Source: Bacillota bacterium
GTDB taxonomy: Bacteria > Bacillota > UBA4882 > UBA8346
Direction of reading: 5' to 3'
Assembly: GCA_023401925.1 (NCBI GenBank)
Contig: JAEXDA010000052.1
Location: forward strand, 16,074 to 80,073
Length of the DNA: 64,000 nucleotides
The notes under the pieces were generated by a model. It saw only the letters and a list, made by a program, of their open reading frames with translations. It did no database searches and was not told where the DNA came from. Shown one piece after another: positions 18,429 to 28,483 of this stretch. The position numbers and the translations under genes were made by a program. How positions within the stretch are numbered: position 1 is the stretch's first letter; each line of letters starts with the position of its first letter.

Positions 18429-20303
18429 ATGGCGCTTGACTGGTTCCGAAACCTGAAACTCAAGAATAAAATCGCCTTGACATGCATGACTTTGATAGCG
18501 CTCTCTTTGTTGATATCGGCCGCGCTTTTATATCGTTATGTGGCTGCCGAAATTCACCGGAACGCTTATGTGAGTTCGGCTGATTTGTTGACGCAGGCCG
18601 GTAATTTTCTGGATGAAAAGCTAAAGGGAATTATCCGGCGGGTTTACGGACTGGAACTGAATCCTGATTTTAACGCGACTCTCTCAACGTTTTTATTTAA
18701 TGAAGAGAAATACCGTTATGCCTTGGCACTTTCCCGGTTTTCAAATTTCTTTTCGGAGATTCGATCCACGGAGTCATTTACGTCCTCGGTTTTTATGAGT
18801 ACTCCCAAAGGGGAGTTCTTTGAATTCTCCAAAATCAAAAACCCTGAATTTCGTTTTATAACTTCCCGGCTCTATCAAGAACTTCATGATCGGCCGGGAC
18901 AGACTGTTTATTGGGGCCTCAGCCGGAGAGACGAAATTTACCGGGATACCAATCCCGTCGTGCCGTTGGTTTTTCAATTTACCATCGATGGATATAACAG
19001 CAATCTTTATATTGTGGTGAATCTGGATCAACAAGCCATTTTGGCGTATTTGGGAAAAATATATTCCGGAGCGGGAAATTGGATGGTGATCCTGGATAAC
19101 CAGGGACGGGAAGTTGTTTCCAATCATGACCCGGTCACCCGGTTGTTTCTTGCCGATGCCGACGTGGTGAAGGAAATTTCCCATGGGGAACAAGGTCGGA
19201 TTATGCGACGCTATAAGGGAGTCAATTATAGTATCAGCTATCAGGGGCTGACGGTTGCGCCTTGGAGAATTGTGAATATCAAGTCGGAACAGGTTTTGTT
19301 GCATCAATTGAATGAGTTGGGTTTCTTTATCTTGATACTGACCGGGGCCTGTATGGTGGTAACGCTGGTATTGGCAGTAATTTTATCCAATACCATCACT
19401 CATCCCCTGGTGAGGCTGGAAGGAACGATTCAACGGGTAACACAGCGTAATCTGAATGTAAAATTTGAATATCCATATCATGATGAAGTAGGACACTTGG
19501 GGCGAAGTTTTAATTTTATGGTGGAAGAAATTCGGGAATTGTTTCAAAGGTTAAATCAAACCATTGTTCAGTTGCAAGCGGAGAAGGAAAAAGTCAAACT
19601 TGAACAGCAGTTAAAAAGACAGGCGGAATTAAAAGCTTTACAAGCCCAAATCAATCCCCATTTTCTTTATAACACGTTGGACTCGATTCATTGGATGGCC
19701 GATCAGATCAAGGCAACCCAGATTAGTCAAATGACCATGGCCCTGGGAACCCTTTTTCGGACTGGACTCAATAAAGGCCTGGATATCATCACCATAAAAA
19801 ATGAACTTGTAAATGTCACCAGTTATTTGACGATCCAAAAAATGCGTTATGGTGAGCATTTTAATTATATTATCGATGTTGATCCCAAAGTACAGCATTT
19901 ACTGACGATTAAACTAATTTTGCAGCCTTTGGTGGAGAATGCAATTTATCATGGAATTAAAGAGAAACCGGGAGCGGGTTCCATTACGATAACCGGCGGT
20001 ATGGCGCAAAACGGTAAAGATATTTTATTGCAGGTCTACGATAATGGTGCCGGAATTCAACCCCTTGCCCTGGAATTCATCAATCGCCGATTGGATGAAG
20101 GAATACCGGAAGGGCAACCCTTGATCACAGAAAGAGGCTATGGAATTTATAATGTCAATGAACGGATCAAACTTTACTTTGGAGAAGATTATGGTTTACA
20201 TTTCAAGAGCGAGTGGGGCCGGGGGACGGAAGCTACGATCTTGATTCCGGCAGTCAAGCAAGAGGAGATCACACAATATGTACAAAATCTTGGTAGTGGA
20301 TGA
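18429..20303 (+). CDS. YesM-like sensor histidine kinase
   Basis: A 624-residue membrane sensor kinase. Two membrane segments (about 16-37 and 297-322) flank a large extracellular sensing domain; a HAMP domain (about 322-375) leads to a coiled helix and the His_kinase domain with QINPHFLYNTLD, phospho-acceptor His411. The ATPase part has LVENAIYHGIK and DNGAGI motifs and an RGYGIYNVNERI box. This is the LytS/YesM class, which nearly always controls a neighbouring sugar importer. Its stop overlaps the response-regulator start by 26 bases, showing translational coupling. Confidence 0.93.
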   Translation: MALDWFRNLKLKNKIALTCMTLIALSLLISAALLYRYVAAEIHRNAYVSSADLLTQAGNFLDEKLKGIIRRVYGLELNPDFNATLSTFLFNEEKYRYALALSRFSNFFSEIRSTESFTSSVFMSTPKGEFFEFSKIKNPEFRFITSRLYQELHDRPGQTVYWGLSRRDEIYRDTNPVVPLVFQFTIDGYNSNLYIVVNLDQQAILAYLGKIYSGAGNWMVILDNQGREVVSNHDPVTRLFLADADVVKEISHGEQGRIMRRYKGVNYSISYQGLTVAPWRIVNIKSEQVLLHQLNELGFFILILTGACMVVTLVLAVILSNTITHPLVRLEGTIQRVTQRNLNVKFEYPYHDEVGHLGRSFNFMVEEIRELFQRLNQTIVQLQAEKEKVKLEQQLKRQAELKALQAQINPHFLYNTLDSIHWMADQIKATQISQMTMALGTLFRTGLNKGLDIITIKNELVNVTSYLTIQKMRYGEHFNYIIDVDPKVQHLLTIKLILQPLVENAIYHGIKEKPGAGSITITGGMAQNGKDILLQVYDNGAGIQPLALEFINRRLDEGIPEGQPLITERGYGIYNVNERIKLYFGEDYGLHFKSEWGRGTEATILIPAVKQEEITQYVQNLGSG

Positions 20304-21897
20304 TGAGCCCATTATCCGCAGCGGGATCATCAACGTTTTGTCCGGGGCAGATCATGGTTTTGTGGTTGCAGGGGAAGCGGCTAACGGAATGCAGGCCATT
20401 GAACTTTTGCCGGAATTGAATCCGGACGTAATTATCACGGACATCTGCATGCCCACAGTCAATGGTTTGGAACTGATTGAAACCGCCAAATCCATCAACC
20501 CCGATTTGAAAGTTCTGGTGGTTAGCGGTTATGACGATTTTGAGTATGCCCAAAAGGCTTTACGTCTTGGTGTTGAGGATTATATCTTAAAACCGGTGCA
20601 GGCGGGACAGCTGATCGACATTTTGACGAGAGTGGGGAAAGAACTCGATCAACGGTTTCATTTCCTGCAAGATCTTAGCCTGCTCCAAAAAAAGTTAACG
20701 GTTAGCCTGCCATTCCTACGGGAATGGTTCTTTCAGGCCTTGATTACCGGAAAAATGGAGGAGGCGGAAATTGGCGAAAAATTGGGAGAGCTGGATATAA
20801 AGCTGACCGGATGTTTATTTGGAGTCGCTTTGCTCAAAATAAAGAATTTGCAGTCCGCTAAAGCCGAAAAGTTCAGGGAAAAGGGGCTTGCTCAAAGTTT
20901 TTTGGTGCAGGTTGTCGAATCAGTATTTTCGGAAGAGATTCGCCCCCTTCCGTTTTTTTTGAGTGAAGACAAGCTTGCTATCGTGTTTGATATCATTTCA
21001 TCCGACCGGCAAAGAAGTTTTATTACCGTAAATCAAAATTTGCGCCGGGTGATGCTGGTGGTTCAAAACCAGCTCAGTGTGGATATTTATGCTGCATTGG
21101 GTCGGTTCTACGAAAAACTGATTGCAGTAAAGGAATCTTATTCTCAAGCAGAAACCGCCATTCAGTTCAGCTTTTTAAAAGGCAGCGGCAGCCTGGTTAA
21201 TTATGAAGATATCAATCTTCAAAATGAAACACCGGTACAATGGCCCCTGGAATTGGAGAAGCAATTATTGCTCCAGGTGAAACTGGGTGAAAAAGAACAA
21301 GTAACTTATTCTGCCTTGCAGATTTTCGATTATCACCGCAAACAGCAAACGATTGAACCAGGGCGGGTTAAACAATTTGTTTTTGAAACAACCCTGCTGC
21401 TGAGACGGACAGTGACCGAGGTAGGAGGCAATATTTCGGCTTTGGGGATGGATTCCTATCGAAGGGTACATCATTGTGAGACCCTACTGGAGCTGGAACA
21501 TTTTTTGGTGGACTTTTCTTTGGCCTGTTGTACCGAGATCGAGAAGGCCCGGCTCGGAAAGAGTTATTCGCTTGTTGAAAAGACCAAGGAGATTATTGAG
21601 AATTCCTTGGAGCAAATGGAATTTTCTTTGGATGATGTGGCAGGACGCTTATTTATTAGCCCGAATTATCTCCGGAGTCTTTTTAAGCAACAAGTTGGGG
21701 AATCGTTTGTGGAATATCTGACCCGGCGCAGGATGGAGAAAGCCCGGCTCCTGCTGGATGATGTTTCCGTAAAAGTGCATCAGATCGCTGAGGCGGTCGG
21801 TTATAGTGACCAGCATTATTTTTCGATTTGCTTTAAGAAATATTTTGGTTTGACACCAACCGATTATCGGGAAATCAAAGGGATACATCGAGCATAA
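20278..21897 (+). CDS. YesN-like response regulator with AraC domain
   Basis: A 539-residue regulator. The receiver domain (1-120) has Asp8/Asp9, phospho-acceptor Asp55 in ITDICMP and a conserved Lys in YILKPV. A long middle section (about 130-420) typical of YesN proteins follows. The C terminus (about 435-535) is an AraC-type double helix-turn-helix ending in QHYFSICFKKYFGLTPTDYR. With the upstream kinase it most likely activates the importer and glycosidase genes just before it. The start overlaps the kinase gene and has AGGAG upstream. Confidence 0.93.
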   Translation: MYKILVVDDEPIIRSGIINVLSGADHGFVVAGEAANGMQAIELLPELNPDVIITDICMPTVNGLELIETAKSINPDLKVLVVSGYDDFEYAQKALRLGVEDYILKPVQAGQLIDILTRVGKELDQRFHFLQDLSLLQKKLTVSLPFLREWFFQALITGKMEEAEIGEKLGELDIKLTGCLFGVALLKIKNLQSAKAEKFREKGLAQSFLVQVVESVFSEEIRPLPFFLSEDKLAIVFDIISSDRQRSFITVNQNLRRVMLVVQNQLSVDIYAALGRFYEKLIAVKESYSQAETAIQFSFLKGSGSLVNYEDINLQNETPVQWPLELEKQLLLQVKLGEKEQVTYSALQIFDYHRKQQTIEPGRVKQFVFETTLLLRRTVTEVGGNISALGMDSYRRVHHCETLLELEHFLVDFSLACCTEIEKARLGKSYSLVEKTKEIIENSLEQMEFSLDDVAGRLFISPNYLRSLFKQQVGESFVEYLTRRRMEKARLLLDDVSVKVHQIAEAVGYSDQHYFSICFKKYFGLTPTDYREIKGIHRA

Positions 21898-22054
21898 AAA
21901 TATTAAATGTTTCGCCGGGCTTAAAAAAGGGGCTACCCCAAATTTAGAGGGTATAATCGCTGAGATGGAAGCCCATCCGATCAACGGAGACTGGCGTTTA
22001 TCCGGCCAACTCTGTAAATCCTTTCTGGTCCTTATTTTCTTGGATTTTGATAGG

Positions 22055-22091
22055 GAAAGCAACCTTCTCCTTCCGAAAAGGTTGCTTTTTC
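22055..22091. terminator. Terminator between convergent genes
   Basis: AAAGCAACCTT and AAGGTTGCTTT form a stem of 11 bp around a short loop, with a T run on the plus-strand side. It lies between the response-regulator gene and the convergent penicillin-binding protein gene. Confidence 0.8.
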
Positions 22092-22111
22092 ATTCGTATC
22101 TACTTAAATCC

Positions 22112-24355
22112 TCAGAGCCCTTTATGGGTATCACAAGACTCGGTCGGTTCCTCACCTTCCGGAAAAGCTTCAGTTGTTACATCTGTAGCCGGACAATACT
22201 TGGTAGCTAGGAGGTGGCTCTTGGTACAGATCTTTACGATGACCATTTTTTTCTTCGAGGTGTTGCTTACCGTTCCCGGTTGTTGATTCCCGGATGGATC
22301 GGTGAGATCTTCCAAATGGCCGGTTGGTTCTACCGAAGGTTCACTTTGGTGAATTTGGCAAGGCGTTGTAGGTTCTGTACCGGCGAGGAAAGTTTCAAAT
22401 TTGGTTTCCGGGCAAAACCCGGTTGCAAGTTGGCCGCTTTCCGCACAAACTTCGACCCCGGAAACTACACCGGCCGGTTGGTCAAAATCAGATGGCGGCG
22501 TTTCATCCAAAGCCTGACGCATGAAATTTCCCCACATGGTGGCAGCCGAAGAGCTTCCAACCGTAGCCCCGTTGATTGTGATTGGAATCCGCTGTGAATC
22601 ATTTCCAATCCATACTGCGGCCAGCAAATCAGGAGTATACCCTACAAACCAAGCATTGGTATAGTCACTGGAAGTACCGGTTTTTCCTGCGGCAGGACGG
22701 TTAATCATGGCTGCCCGCCCGGTTCCTCTCATAATGACCCCCCGCAACATATCCGTGACGACATAGGCGGTATCTTCCGGAATAGCCACTTGTTTATGGG
22801 AATGATCCTCGAAAATGACATTGCCATCAGCATCTTTTACTTGTAAAACCGCAATGGGTTGGACATATATCCCTTTGTTGGCGAGGGGTGTATAGGCACT
22901 GGCTAATTCCAAAGGCGATACACCCTTGGTAAGGCCTCCAAGGGCTAACGCAGCGAAATTAAGATCACTTTTACTTCCCGACAATACTAAATTCCGGAGC
23001 CCCATTTTTTTAGCATAACCTAAGACCTTGCTGGGCCCAAGACTTTCAACCAATTTAATTGCGATGATGTTCACTGAATCTTCCAGGGCATGACGCAAAG
23101 AAATAGCACCCCGGAAGATTTTATCATAGTTTTTGGGTTTGTATTCACCCTGAGGCGTTTGATATTTTACCTCTTCATCAATCAGTACCGAACTTGGGGT
23201 ATATTGCCGGCTATCGATGGCGGCGGTATAAACAAAGGGTTTGATAGCCGAACCCGGTTGACGGTGAGCATCGGTGGCACGGTTTAATTGAGTATTACCA
23301 TAGTTTCTTCCTCCAACCATGGCCTTAATATATCCATTCTTGGGATCAATAGCCACAATAGCCAGTTGGGGCTGGGTAATACCACTGGCATCAGTTTTTC
23401 CGCCTGAAAAAGAGGAGACTGCATTTTCTGCGGCATTTTGAGCCAGTGGGTCAATTGTAGTATAAATTTGATATCCGCCAACGGATAGGGCTTGTTCGTT
23501 AACCACTCCCTTTAAACATTTGGTCACATAATCGGTAAAATAAGCAGCACGCCTCTTTACAGTGGATAGAGGGACGATATCAAGAGGTTTTTGATTATAA
23601 AAATTTGCTTCCTGGGTAGAGATTGTCCCATATTTAACCATTTGTTCCAGTACGGTCTTTCTCCGCTCCAAAGCAGCTTTAGGATGGAAGTAGGGAGAAT
23701 ATCCAGTGGGATTTTTGGGCAATCCTACCAGTAATGCTATTTGATGAACTTCCAAGTCGATAACGCTTTTGCCGAAAAAAAGCCGTGAGGCAGCTTCAAC
23801 GCCATAGGATCCATGACCGAAGCAAATTTGATTGAGGTATCGTTCTAAGATTTCTTCTTTGGTGTAGTTCCGTTCAATACTCATTGCCAAAAAGGCTTCC
23901 TGAATCTTCCGGGTCATGCTTCTTTTTTGAGTGAGCAGGACATTTCTGGCTAATTGCTGGGTAATTGTACTGGCACCTTCAATATAACCGCCGCCGCGGA
24001 TATCCACCCAGAAAGCTCTGGCAATTGCTTTTAAATCAATTCCAGAATGCTCGTAAAAACGAGTATCTTCAACGTTAACGATAGCTTTTTTTAAAACAAC
24101 CGGCATCTTTTGGAGGGGAATTTCAATACGGTTTTCAACATATAAGCGGGTAAATTCCTTCCCGTTTACATCGTAAAAAATTGTCGCCTGTTTAGGCGGT
24201 TGCAAACTTAAGAGGCTTTTACTGGTTCCGATTAATAAAATAAAAGAAAACCCTAAAACAATACCAAATACAACGGTTATTATAATCAAGATTTTGTTAA
24301 GATTAACAGGTTCGGTTTTTCGATTGTCGCTTGATCTTTTTTTAAAGAACATCAT
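22112..24355 (-). CDS. Class A penicillin-binding protein (PBP1A family)
   Basis: A 747-residue bifunctional peptidoglycan synthase. A short cytoplasmic tail and one membrane segment are followed by a GT51 glycosyltransferase domain with EDTRFYEHSGID and GGSTITQQLA-like (EGASTITQQLARN) motifs. The transpeptidase domain has the Ser-x-x-Lys nucleophile motif in RQPGSAIKPF, an S-x-N motif (DSVN) and KTGTS. The C-terminal tail has two cysteine-containing repeats (CAESGQLAT..C and CTKSHLLAT..C), common in this family. I chose ATG 24355 (with ATG 24352 next to it) because AGGAGG lies just upstream; a longer reading to 24436 lacks such a site. It is divergent from yunB. Confidence 0.92.
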   Translation of the reverse strand: MMFFKKRSSDNRKTEPVNLNKILIIITVVFGIVLGFSFILLIGTSKSLLSLQPPKQATIFYDVNGKEFTRLYVENRIEIPLQKMPVVLKKAIVNVEDTRFYEHSGIDLKAIARAFWVDIRGGGYIEGASTITQQLARNVLLTQKRSMTRKIQEAFLAMSIERNYTKEEILERYLNQICFGHGSYGVEAASRLFFGKSVIDLEVHQIALLVGLPKNPTGYSPYFHPKAALERRKTVLEQMVKYGTISTQEANFYNQKPLDIVPLSTVKRRAAYFTDYVTKCLKGVVNEQALSVGGYQIYTTIDPLAQNAAENAVSSFSGGKTDASGITQPQLAIVAIDPKNGYIKAMVGGRNYGNTQLNRATDAHRQPGSAIKPFVYTAAIDSRQYTPSSVLIDEEVKYQTPQGEYKPKNYDKIFRGAISLRHALEDSVNIIAIKLVESLGPSKVLGYAKKMGLRNLVLSGSKSDLNFAALALGGLTKGVSPLELASAYTPLANKGIYVQPIAVLQVKDADGNVIFEDHSHKQVAIPEDTAYVVTDMLRGVIMRGTGRAAMINRPAAGKTGTSSDYTNAWFVGYTPDLLAAVWIGNDSQRIPITINGATVGSSSAATMWGNFMRQALDETPPSDFDQPAGVVSGVEVCAESGQLATGFCPETKFETFLAGTEPTTPCQIHQSEPSVEPTGHLEDLTDPSGNQQPGTVSNTSKKKMVIVKICTKSHLLATKYCPATDVTTEAFPEGEEPTESCDTHKGL

Positions 24356-24620
24356 AGGTCCTCCTGTGGACTGATAATCTTGGGCTGTCCAAAAGCAAGC
24401 CGATCCGAAAGACAAACAAATATTTTTGAGGTTCATAGGTTTATTGAATCTGCGATGCTACATATGATATATCACATTCATTTTTAATATTTTTCGGACA
24501 GCCTCGTTATCATCGAGTTACAGATATTATACCATAAAGCCAAAATTAACCGCTAGTAAAGAAATTTCCCCCTTTGTAAAGCTATAAATAACCTATTGTT
24601 GGGAAAGGACTGAATCAACT

Positions 24621-25325
24621 ATGCGTTTTCCATTAAGTAAACGTTTTGTTTTTTTCAAAATTCCCCCTTATCGAAGACGCCGGTTTAATTCTTTTACTTT
24701 TTTAGGGATGTTTTTTTTATTGATGGTACTGTGCTTTTATATTGTTGATTTTAGAATCCGTCCTACGCTACACCGTTTAGCGGAAACAGAGGCGCATGTT
24801 ATTGCCACCCGGGCGATTAATGAAACGATCCGTTCGAATATCTGCCCGAGCATTGACTATGAAAATTTGATTAAAACTCAATTTAGCCCCGATGGAAGAG
24901 TTACCATGATTCAACCTAACACCGGGGAAATCAACCGGATTTCTTCCGAGGCCACTTTATCCGTACAGAAACGATTGCAGGATTTGCCCAAATTAATCAT
25001 ACGAATACCGGTCGGTCAAGTAATCGGTTCAAAGATTATGGCGGGTTTTGGACCGGATATCACAGTTAAGGTTTTTCCTATTGGCTTTGTGGAGAGCGCT
25101 ATGAATGATTCTTTTGATCAGGCCGGAATCAACCAGGTTCGTCACAGGATTTATTTGACAGTAAAAACAATGGTTAAGATGGTGGTTCCTTTGGGTGATC
25201 AGGAGGTCCGGGTAAGTACCGATATTCCTTTGACAGAGGCGGTTATCGTTGGAGAAGTACCTAGTGTGTATGTGGGAAACGGAACCGGTGTGATATTACC
25301 GGGGACACCTTTGAAAAAAAATTGA
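24621..25325 (+). CDS. yunB: Sporulation protein YunB
   Basis: A 234-residue protein with a basic N terminus, one membrane segment (about 27-45) and an extracytoplasmic domain starting VDFRIRPTLHRLAETEAH, where residues ATRAINETI match the YunB family pattern. YunB is needed for efficient spore formation in Bacillus subtilis and is made under sigma-E; its biochemical role is not known. I do not see a confident sigma-E promoter here. It is divergent from the PBP gene, consistent with a cell-wall or spore-envelope setting. Confidence 0.85.
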   Translation: MRFPLSKRFVFFKIPPYRRRRFNSFTFLGMFFLLMVLCFYIVDFRIRPTLHRLAETEAHVIATRAINETIRSNICPSIDYENLIKTQFSPDGRVTMIQPNTGEINRISSEATLSVQKRLQDLPKLIIRIPVGQVIGSKIMAGFGPDITVKVFPIGFVESAMNDSFDQAGINQVRHRIYLTVKTMVKMVVPLGDQEVRVSTDIPLTEAVIVGEVPSVYVGNGTGVILPGTPLKKN

Positions 25326-25531
25326 GAACCATATTCTTGGATATTATAGACTCAATATCAATTACGAATGGAGATTATAACCTGGCTTACCTTTATTGAA
25401 AATTTCGAAAGGAATATGGACCAAAATGTTGAAGAGAGTTGAAGAGAATGGGAGCGACTGGAAAAAATTTAATTTGCGGTTGCCGCCCATATTCTATGAA
25501 CATAATTATTGGTAGAAGGGAACAATATAAA

Positions 25532-26203
25532 GTGGCAATAAAAAACAACTTGGAAATTCAAAGTGAACTTGACCCGTATATTCAAATTGCCAGAGGTTTT
25601 TATCAGACCGGCCCTGCTCATGATTTTTCCCATATTGAAAGGGTATTGAATTTAGCCCTTAAAATTGGAGCGAGTGAAGGGGCTAATTTGCGGATTGTTG
25701 GAATTGCCGCTTTATTTCATGATATTGGCCGGGAGTCTGAAGAAAGAAGCGGGGGTGCCATTTGTCATGCTGCGGCCAGTAGCCAGATGACAGCCGAAAT
25801 TTTAGCCGATCTCCATGAAGATTCCGCTCACATCCAAGCTATATGTGAATGTATTGCCACCCACCGTTTTCGGGACAACAATCCACCCCAGAGTCTGGAA
25901 GCAAAGTGCTTATATGATGCCGATAAATTGGATTCCCTGGGAGCGATCGGTGTGGCCCGGGCTTATTTATGGCTTGGGGAACATGGTGGTAATGTTTATT
26001 GCAAGCGCAGCGAGTGGGAGAAAATTCCACTGGCCAGCGACCGTCCAGAAGATGATTCCCTGCAAAGAGAATGGCATATCAAGCTTAAGTTCATCCCGGA
26101 GCGCTTGTTTACAGAAACAGCTAAAAAACTTGCTCTTCAAAGAAGTGCCACGATGGAAAAGTTTATGACCCTATTAGAATCTGAAGTGAATGGGGAAGAA
26201 TAG
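25532..26203 (+). CDS. HD-domain hydrolase (YedJ/YpgQ-like)
   Basis: A 223-residue metal-dependent phosphohydrolase of the HD superfamily. The metal ligands are visible: HDFSHIERV, FHDIGR, two further histidines (CHAAAS and THRF) and DADKLDSLG. Family members hydrolyse nucleotides or other phosphate esters; the substrate is not predictable. The start is uncertain: GTG 25532 follows GAAGGGAA and gives the usual family N terminus, while ATG 25497, ATG 25448 or TTG 25439 would extend it by up to 31 residues with weaker signals. Confidence 0.8.
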   Translation: MAIKNNLEIQSELDPYIQIARGFYQTGPAHDFSHIERVLNLALKIGASEGANLRIVGIAALFHDIGRESEERSGGAICHAAASSQMTAEILADLHEDSAHIQAICECIATHRFRDNNPPQSLEAKCLYDADKLDSLGAIGVARAYLWLGEHGGNVYCKRSEWEKIPLASDRPEDDSLQREWHIKLKFIPERLFTETAKKLALQRSATMEKFMTLLESEVNGEE

Positions 26204-26281
26204 AGAAATCATTGGTTGTTAGTAACTCGGTAATGGTTGATTCGATGGACTCGGATACATGTTTATTTAGGAGATGCAGGA

Positions 26282-27604
26282 ATGGACATAAATTGGAAAC
26301 GTATTGGGGAAGAGACTACCGATTTTTTGCGAAATTTAATCCGGATTAATACCACCAACCCTCCGGGAAATGAAATTTTAACTGCATCCTTCGTTAAAAC
26401 TTTGCTGGAACGGGAAGGAATACCTGCCGAAATTTATGAGTCCGCTCCAAGGCGTGGTAACTTAGTAGCCCGCCTAGCCGGGGATGGCTCCCGTAAGCCC
26501 ATAATGATGCTTTCGCATATGGATGTTGTCGCCGCAAATTCAAATCAATGGAGTTTGGATCCCTTTGCGGGAATTATTGATGGCGGGTATATCTGGGGCA
26601 GAGGCGCTCTTGATATGAAGGGCATGCTGGCGATGGAACTGATGACGTTGATTTTATATAAAAGAAGCGGACAAGTTCCTGGACGGGAACTGATTTTAGT
26701 GGCGGCTGCTGATGAAGAAGTCGGCGGCTTGTATGGTATTAATTGGCTGATGAGTCAAGGTATCCACGGCTTGGATGATATTGAGTTCGTTATTAATGAG
26801 GGTGGGACAGGGTTTATCCAGAATGGAAAGTCGATTTTTACTTGTCAAAATGCGGAAAAAGGACTGTTGTGGCTTAAGCTCTCGTTATCCGGAACACCGG
26901 GACACGCTTCCATGCCTTCTAAAGATAATGCAATTGTACAAATGAATAAAATTATCGGACGAATTGGCCGCCATCGAGAACCGATTACGCTTTGCGGGAC
27001 CAGCAGGAGTTTTTTAAGCCAGATAGCAGCGCAGCACGGTGTGAAACTGCCAAGTCTACCGGAAAGTTTGGATTATACTTTAAAACTGTTTGCCAACCGC
27101 CATTTTAAAAGGGAACGTTCGGTTCAAGGGATGTTATATAATACGATCTCCCCCACCATCTTACAGGCGGGGATGAAGACCAACGTTCTTCCGGAACAAT
27201 GTGAATTAACTTTGGATTGTCGTTTAGTCCCGGGCGAAACTCCCGAACATTTTTTGGAAGAAATCCGGAATATCATAAATGATTCCAGAGTTACCTATGA
27301 AGTTCTGCAATCGGCGCCTCCTTCGGAATCACCCGTGGATACGGAACTGTTTGGGATTATGCGTCAAGTGGTGCAACAAGTAAACCCGGATAGCGATGTT
27401 TTACCTTATTTATCAACCCTGGCTACAGATTCCCGTTATTTTCGGCAAAAAGGCATAACCAGCTATGGTTTCATACCCGTATTAATTTCCGAAACGGAGT
27501 TGCAACGGATGCATGGAATCGATGAGCGCCTTTCCCTTGCTAACTTAGAAATGGGAACTAGGATCTTGTACCAAATAATACAAGAGATCGGTCGCCGTAG
27601 GTAA
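26282..27604 (+). CDS. M20-family metallopeptidase / deacylase
   Basis: A 440-residue zinc-dependent exopeptidase of the M20 (ArgE/DapE/CPG2) family. Metal and catalytic motifs are in order: SHMDVVAA, GRGALDMKGMLA, AADEEVGG, INEGG and a dimerisation domain beginning LSGTPGHASMP, with a final His in MHGIDER. It probably cleaves small peptides or N-acyl amino acids in the cytoplasm. ATG 26282 is chosen because TTTAGGAG ends 8 bases upstream; an in-frame ATG at 26237 has no ribosome site. It follows the HD gene by 78 bases. Confidence 0.9.
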   Translation: MDINWKRIGEETTDFLRNLIRINTTNPPGNEILTASFVKTLLEREGIPAEIYESAPRRGNLVARLAGDGSRKPIMMLSHMDVVAANSNQWSLDPFAGIIDGGYIWGRGALDMKGMLAMELMTLILYKRSGQVPGRELILVAAADEEVGGLYGINWLMSQGIHGLDDIEFVINEGGTGFIQNGKSIFTCQNAEKGLLWLKLSLSGTPGHASMPSKDNAIVQMNKIIGRIGRHREPITLCGTSRSFLSQIAAQHGVKLPSLPESLDYTLKLFANRHFKRERSVQGMLYNTISPTILQAGMKTNVLPEQCELTLDCRLVPGETPEHFLEEIRNIINDSRVTYEVLQSAPPSESPVDTELFGIMRQVVQQVNPDSDVLPYLSTLATDSRYFRQKGITSYGFIPVLISETELQRMHGIDERLSLANLEMGTRILYQIIQEIGRRR

Positions 27605-27681
27605 TCAATTTAAAATCAGCAGCAAAACCAGGATATAAGTGGAGATTTTCTGTTTTTTGGGTCTTCGGATGGCCGGTTTGC

Positions 27682-28212
27682 TTAGGGAGCCAATCGGATA
27701 ATCAATAAACCATATGCGATCCCGATAAGACCACCGACGATTACATCCGATGGGTAATGACTTTGGAGGTAGATTCTAGAACAGGCTACGACAAGTGCCC
27801 AGGAGCAGAGAAAAATACCTAACGGGAGCCACCAATGAAGAGTTAAAATCGCAGCGGAAAAGTTATTTGCAGAATGGGAGGAAGGAAAAGAGTACCGTCC
27901 CAGATCCTTCCAAAAGGTTCCTCTCGGCAAACCTCCTCCATTTGGCCGGGTTCTTTTTGCAAATGCTTTGATTAGGTTGCAGGTTTGGTCACTTAAGATG
28001 ACAGCGATTAATAGAAAACCAATCCGCAAGCGGAGGGTGTACGTTCCGATTATCAATAAAAATAAGATAATAATGGCCACAAAATGTCTCCAATAGGGAG
28101 GATGAGAGAAAAAAGACATGACAGCGGCAAACCGGGAATTATAGTTTTTTCCTCCTAGTGACTCCATTATTTTTTGATCAAGCTGTTGAACTCGGTCTAT
28201 TAACCCACTCAT
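27682..28212 (-). CDS. PAP2-family membrane phosphatase
   Basis: A 176-residue membrane protein with about five hydrophobic segments. It has the three PAP2 motifs: KAFAKRTRP, PSSHS, and SRIYLQSHYPSD. It probably dephosphorylates undecaprenyl pyrophosphate or phosphatidic acid. Convergent with the M20 peptidase gene. Confidence 0.9.
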   Translation of the reverse strand: MSGLIDRVQQLDQKIMESLGGKNYNSRFAAVMSFFSHPPYWRHFVAIIILFLLIIGTYTLRLRIGFLLIAVILSDQTCNLIKAFAKRTRPNGGGLPRGTFWKDLGRYSFPSSHSANNFSAAILTLHWWLPLGIFLCSWALVVACSRIYLQSHYPSDVIVGGLIGIAYGLLIIRLAP

Positions 28213-28345
28213 TCAGATGCCCTCACCGGTGTATAATTTTTATTTAGCTTTATCCTTTCAAGTGGAAATATGCAGATTGACCCAAAGATAAACTGTAAAC
28301 CCAGGTCTGAAATGGAATATGAATCCGGGACACCTTGGAAGATGC

Positions 28346-28373
28346 TTGTCAAAATCCTCAAAGATGTTATAAT
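28346..28373 (+). promoter_or_regulatory. Promoter of the rfaE2-like gene
   Basis: TTGTCA at 28346-28351 and TATAAT at 28368-28373, spacer 16, with a TG one base before the -10 box. A strong predicted vegetative promoter. Confidence 0.75.
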
Positions 28374-28483
28374 TATGCAGGTGGATATTTAAAACACTTT
28401 TTATTTTAATTTTTAATGATTAAATTTTGGCGATGAAAAAATTAATTTTGAATAAAAAGCATCAAGATAGGAGTGAAAGCACA

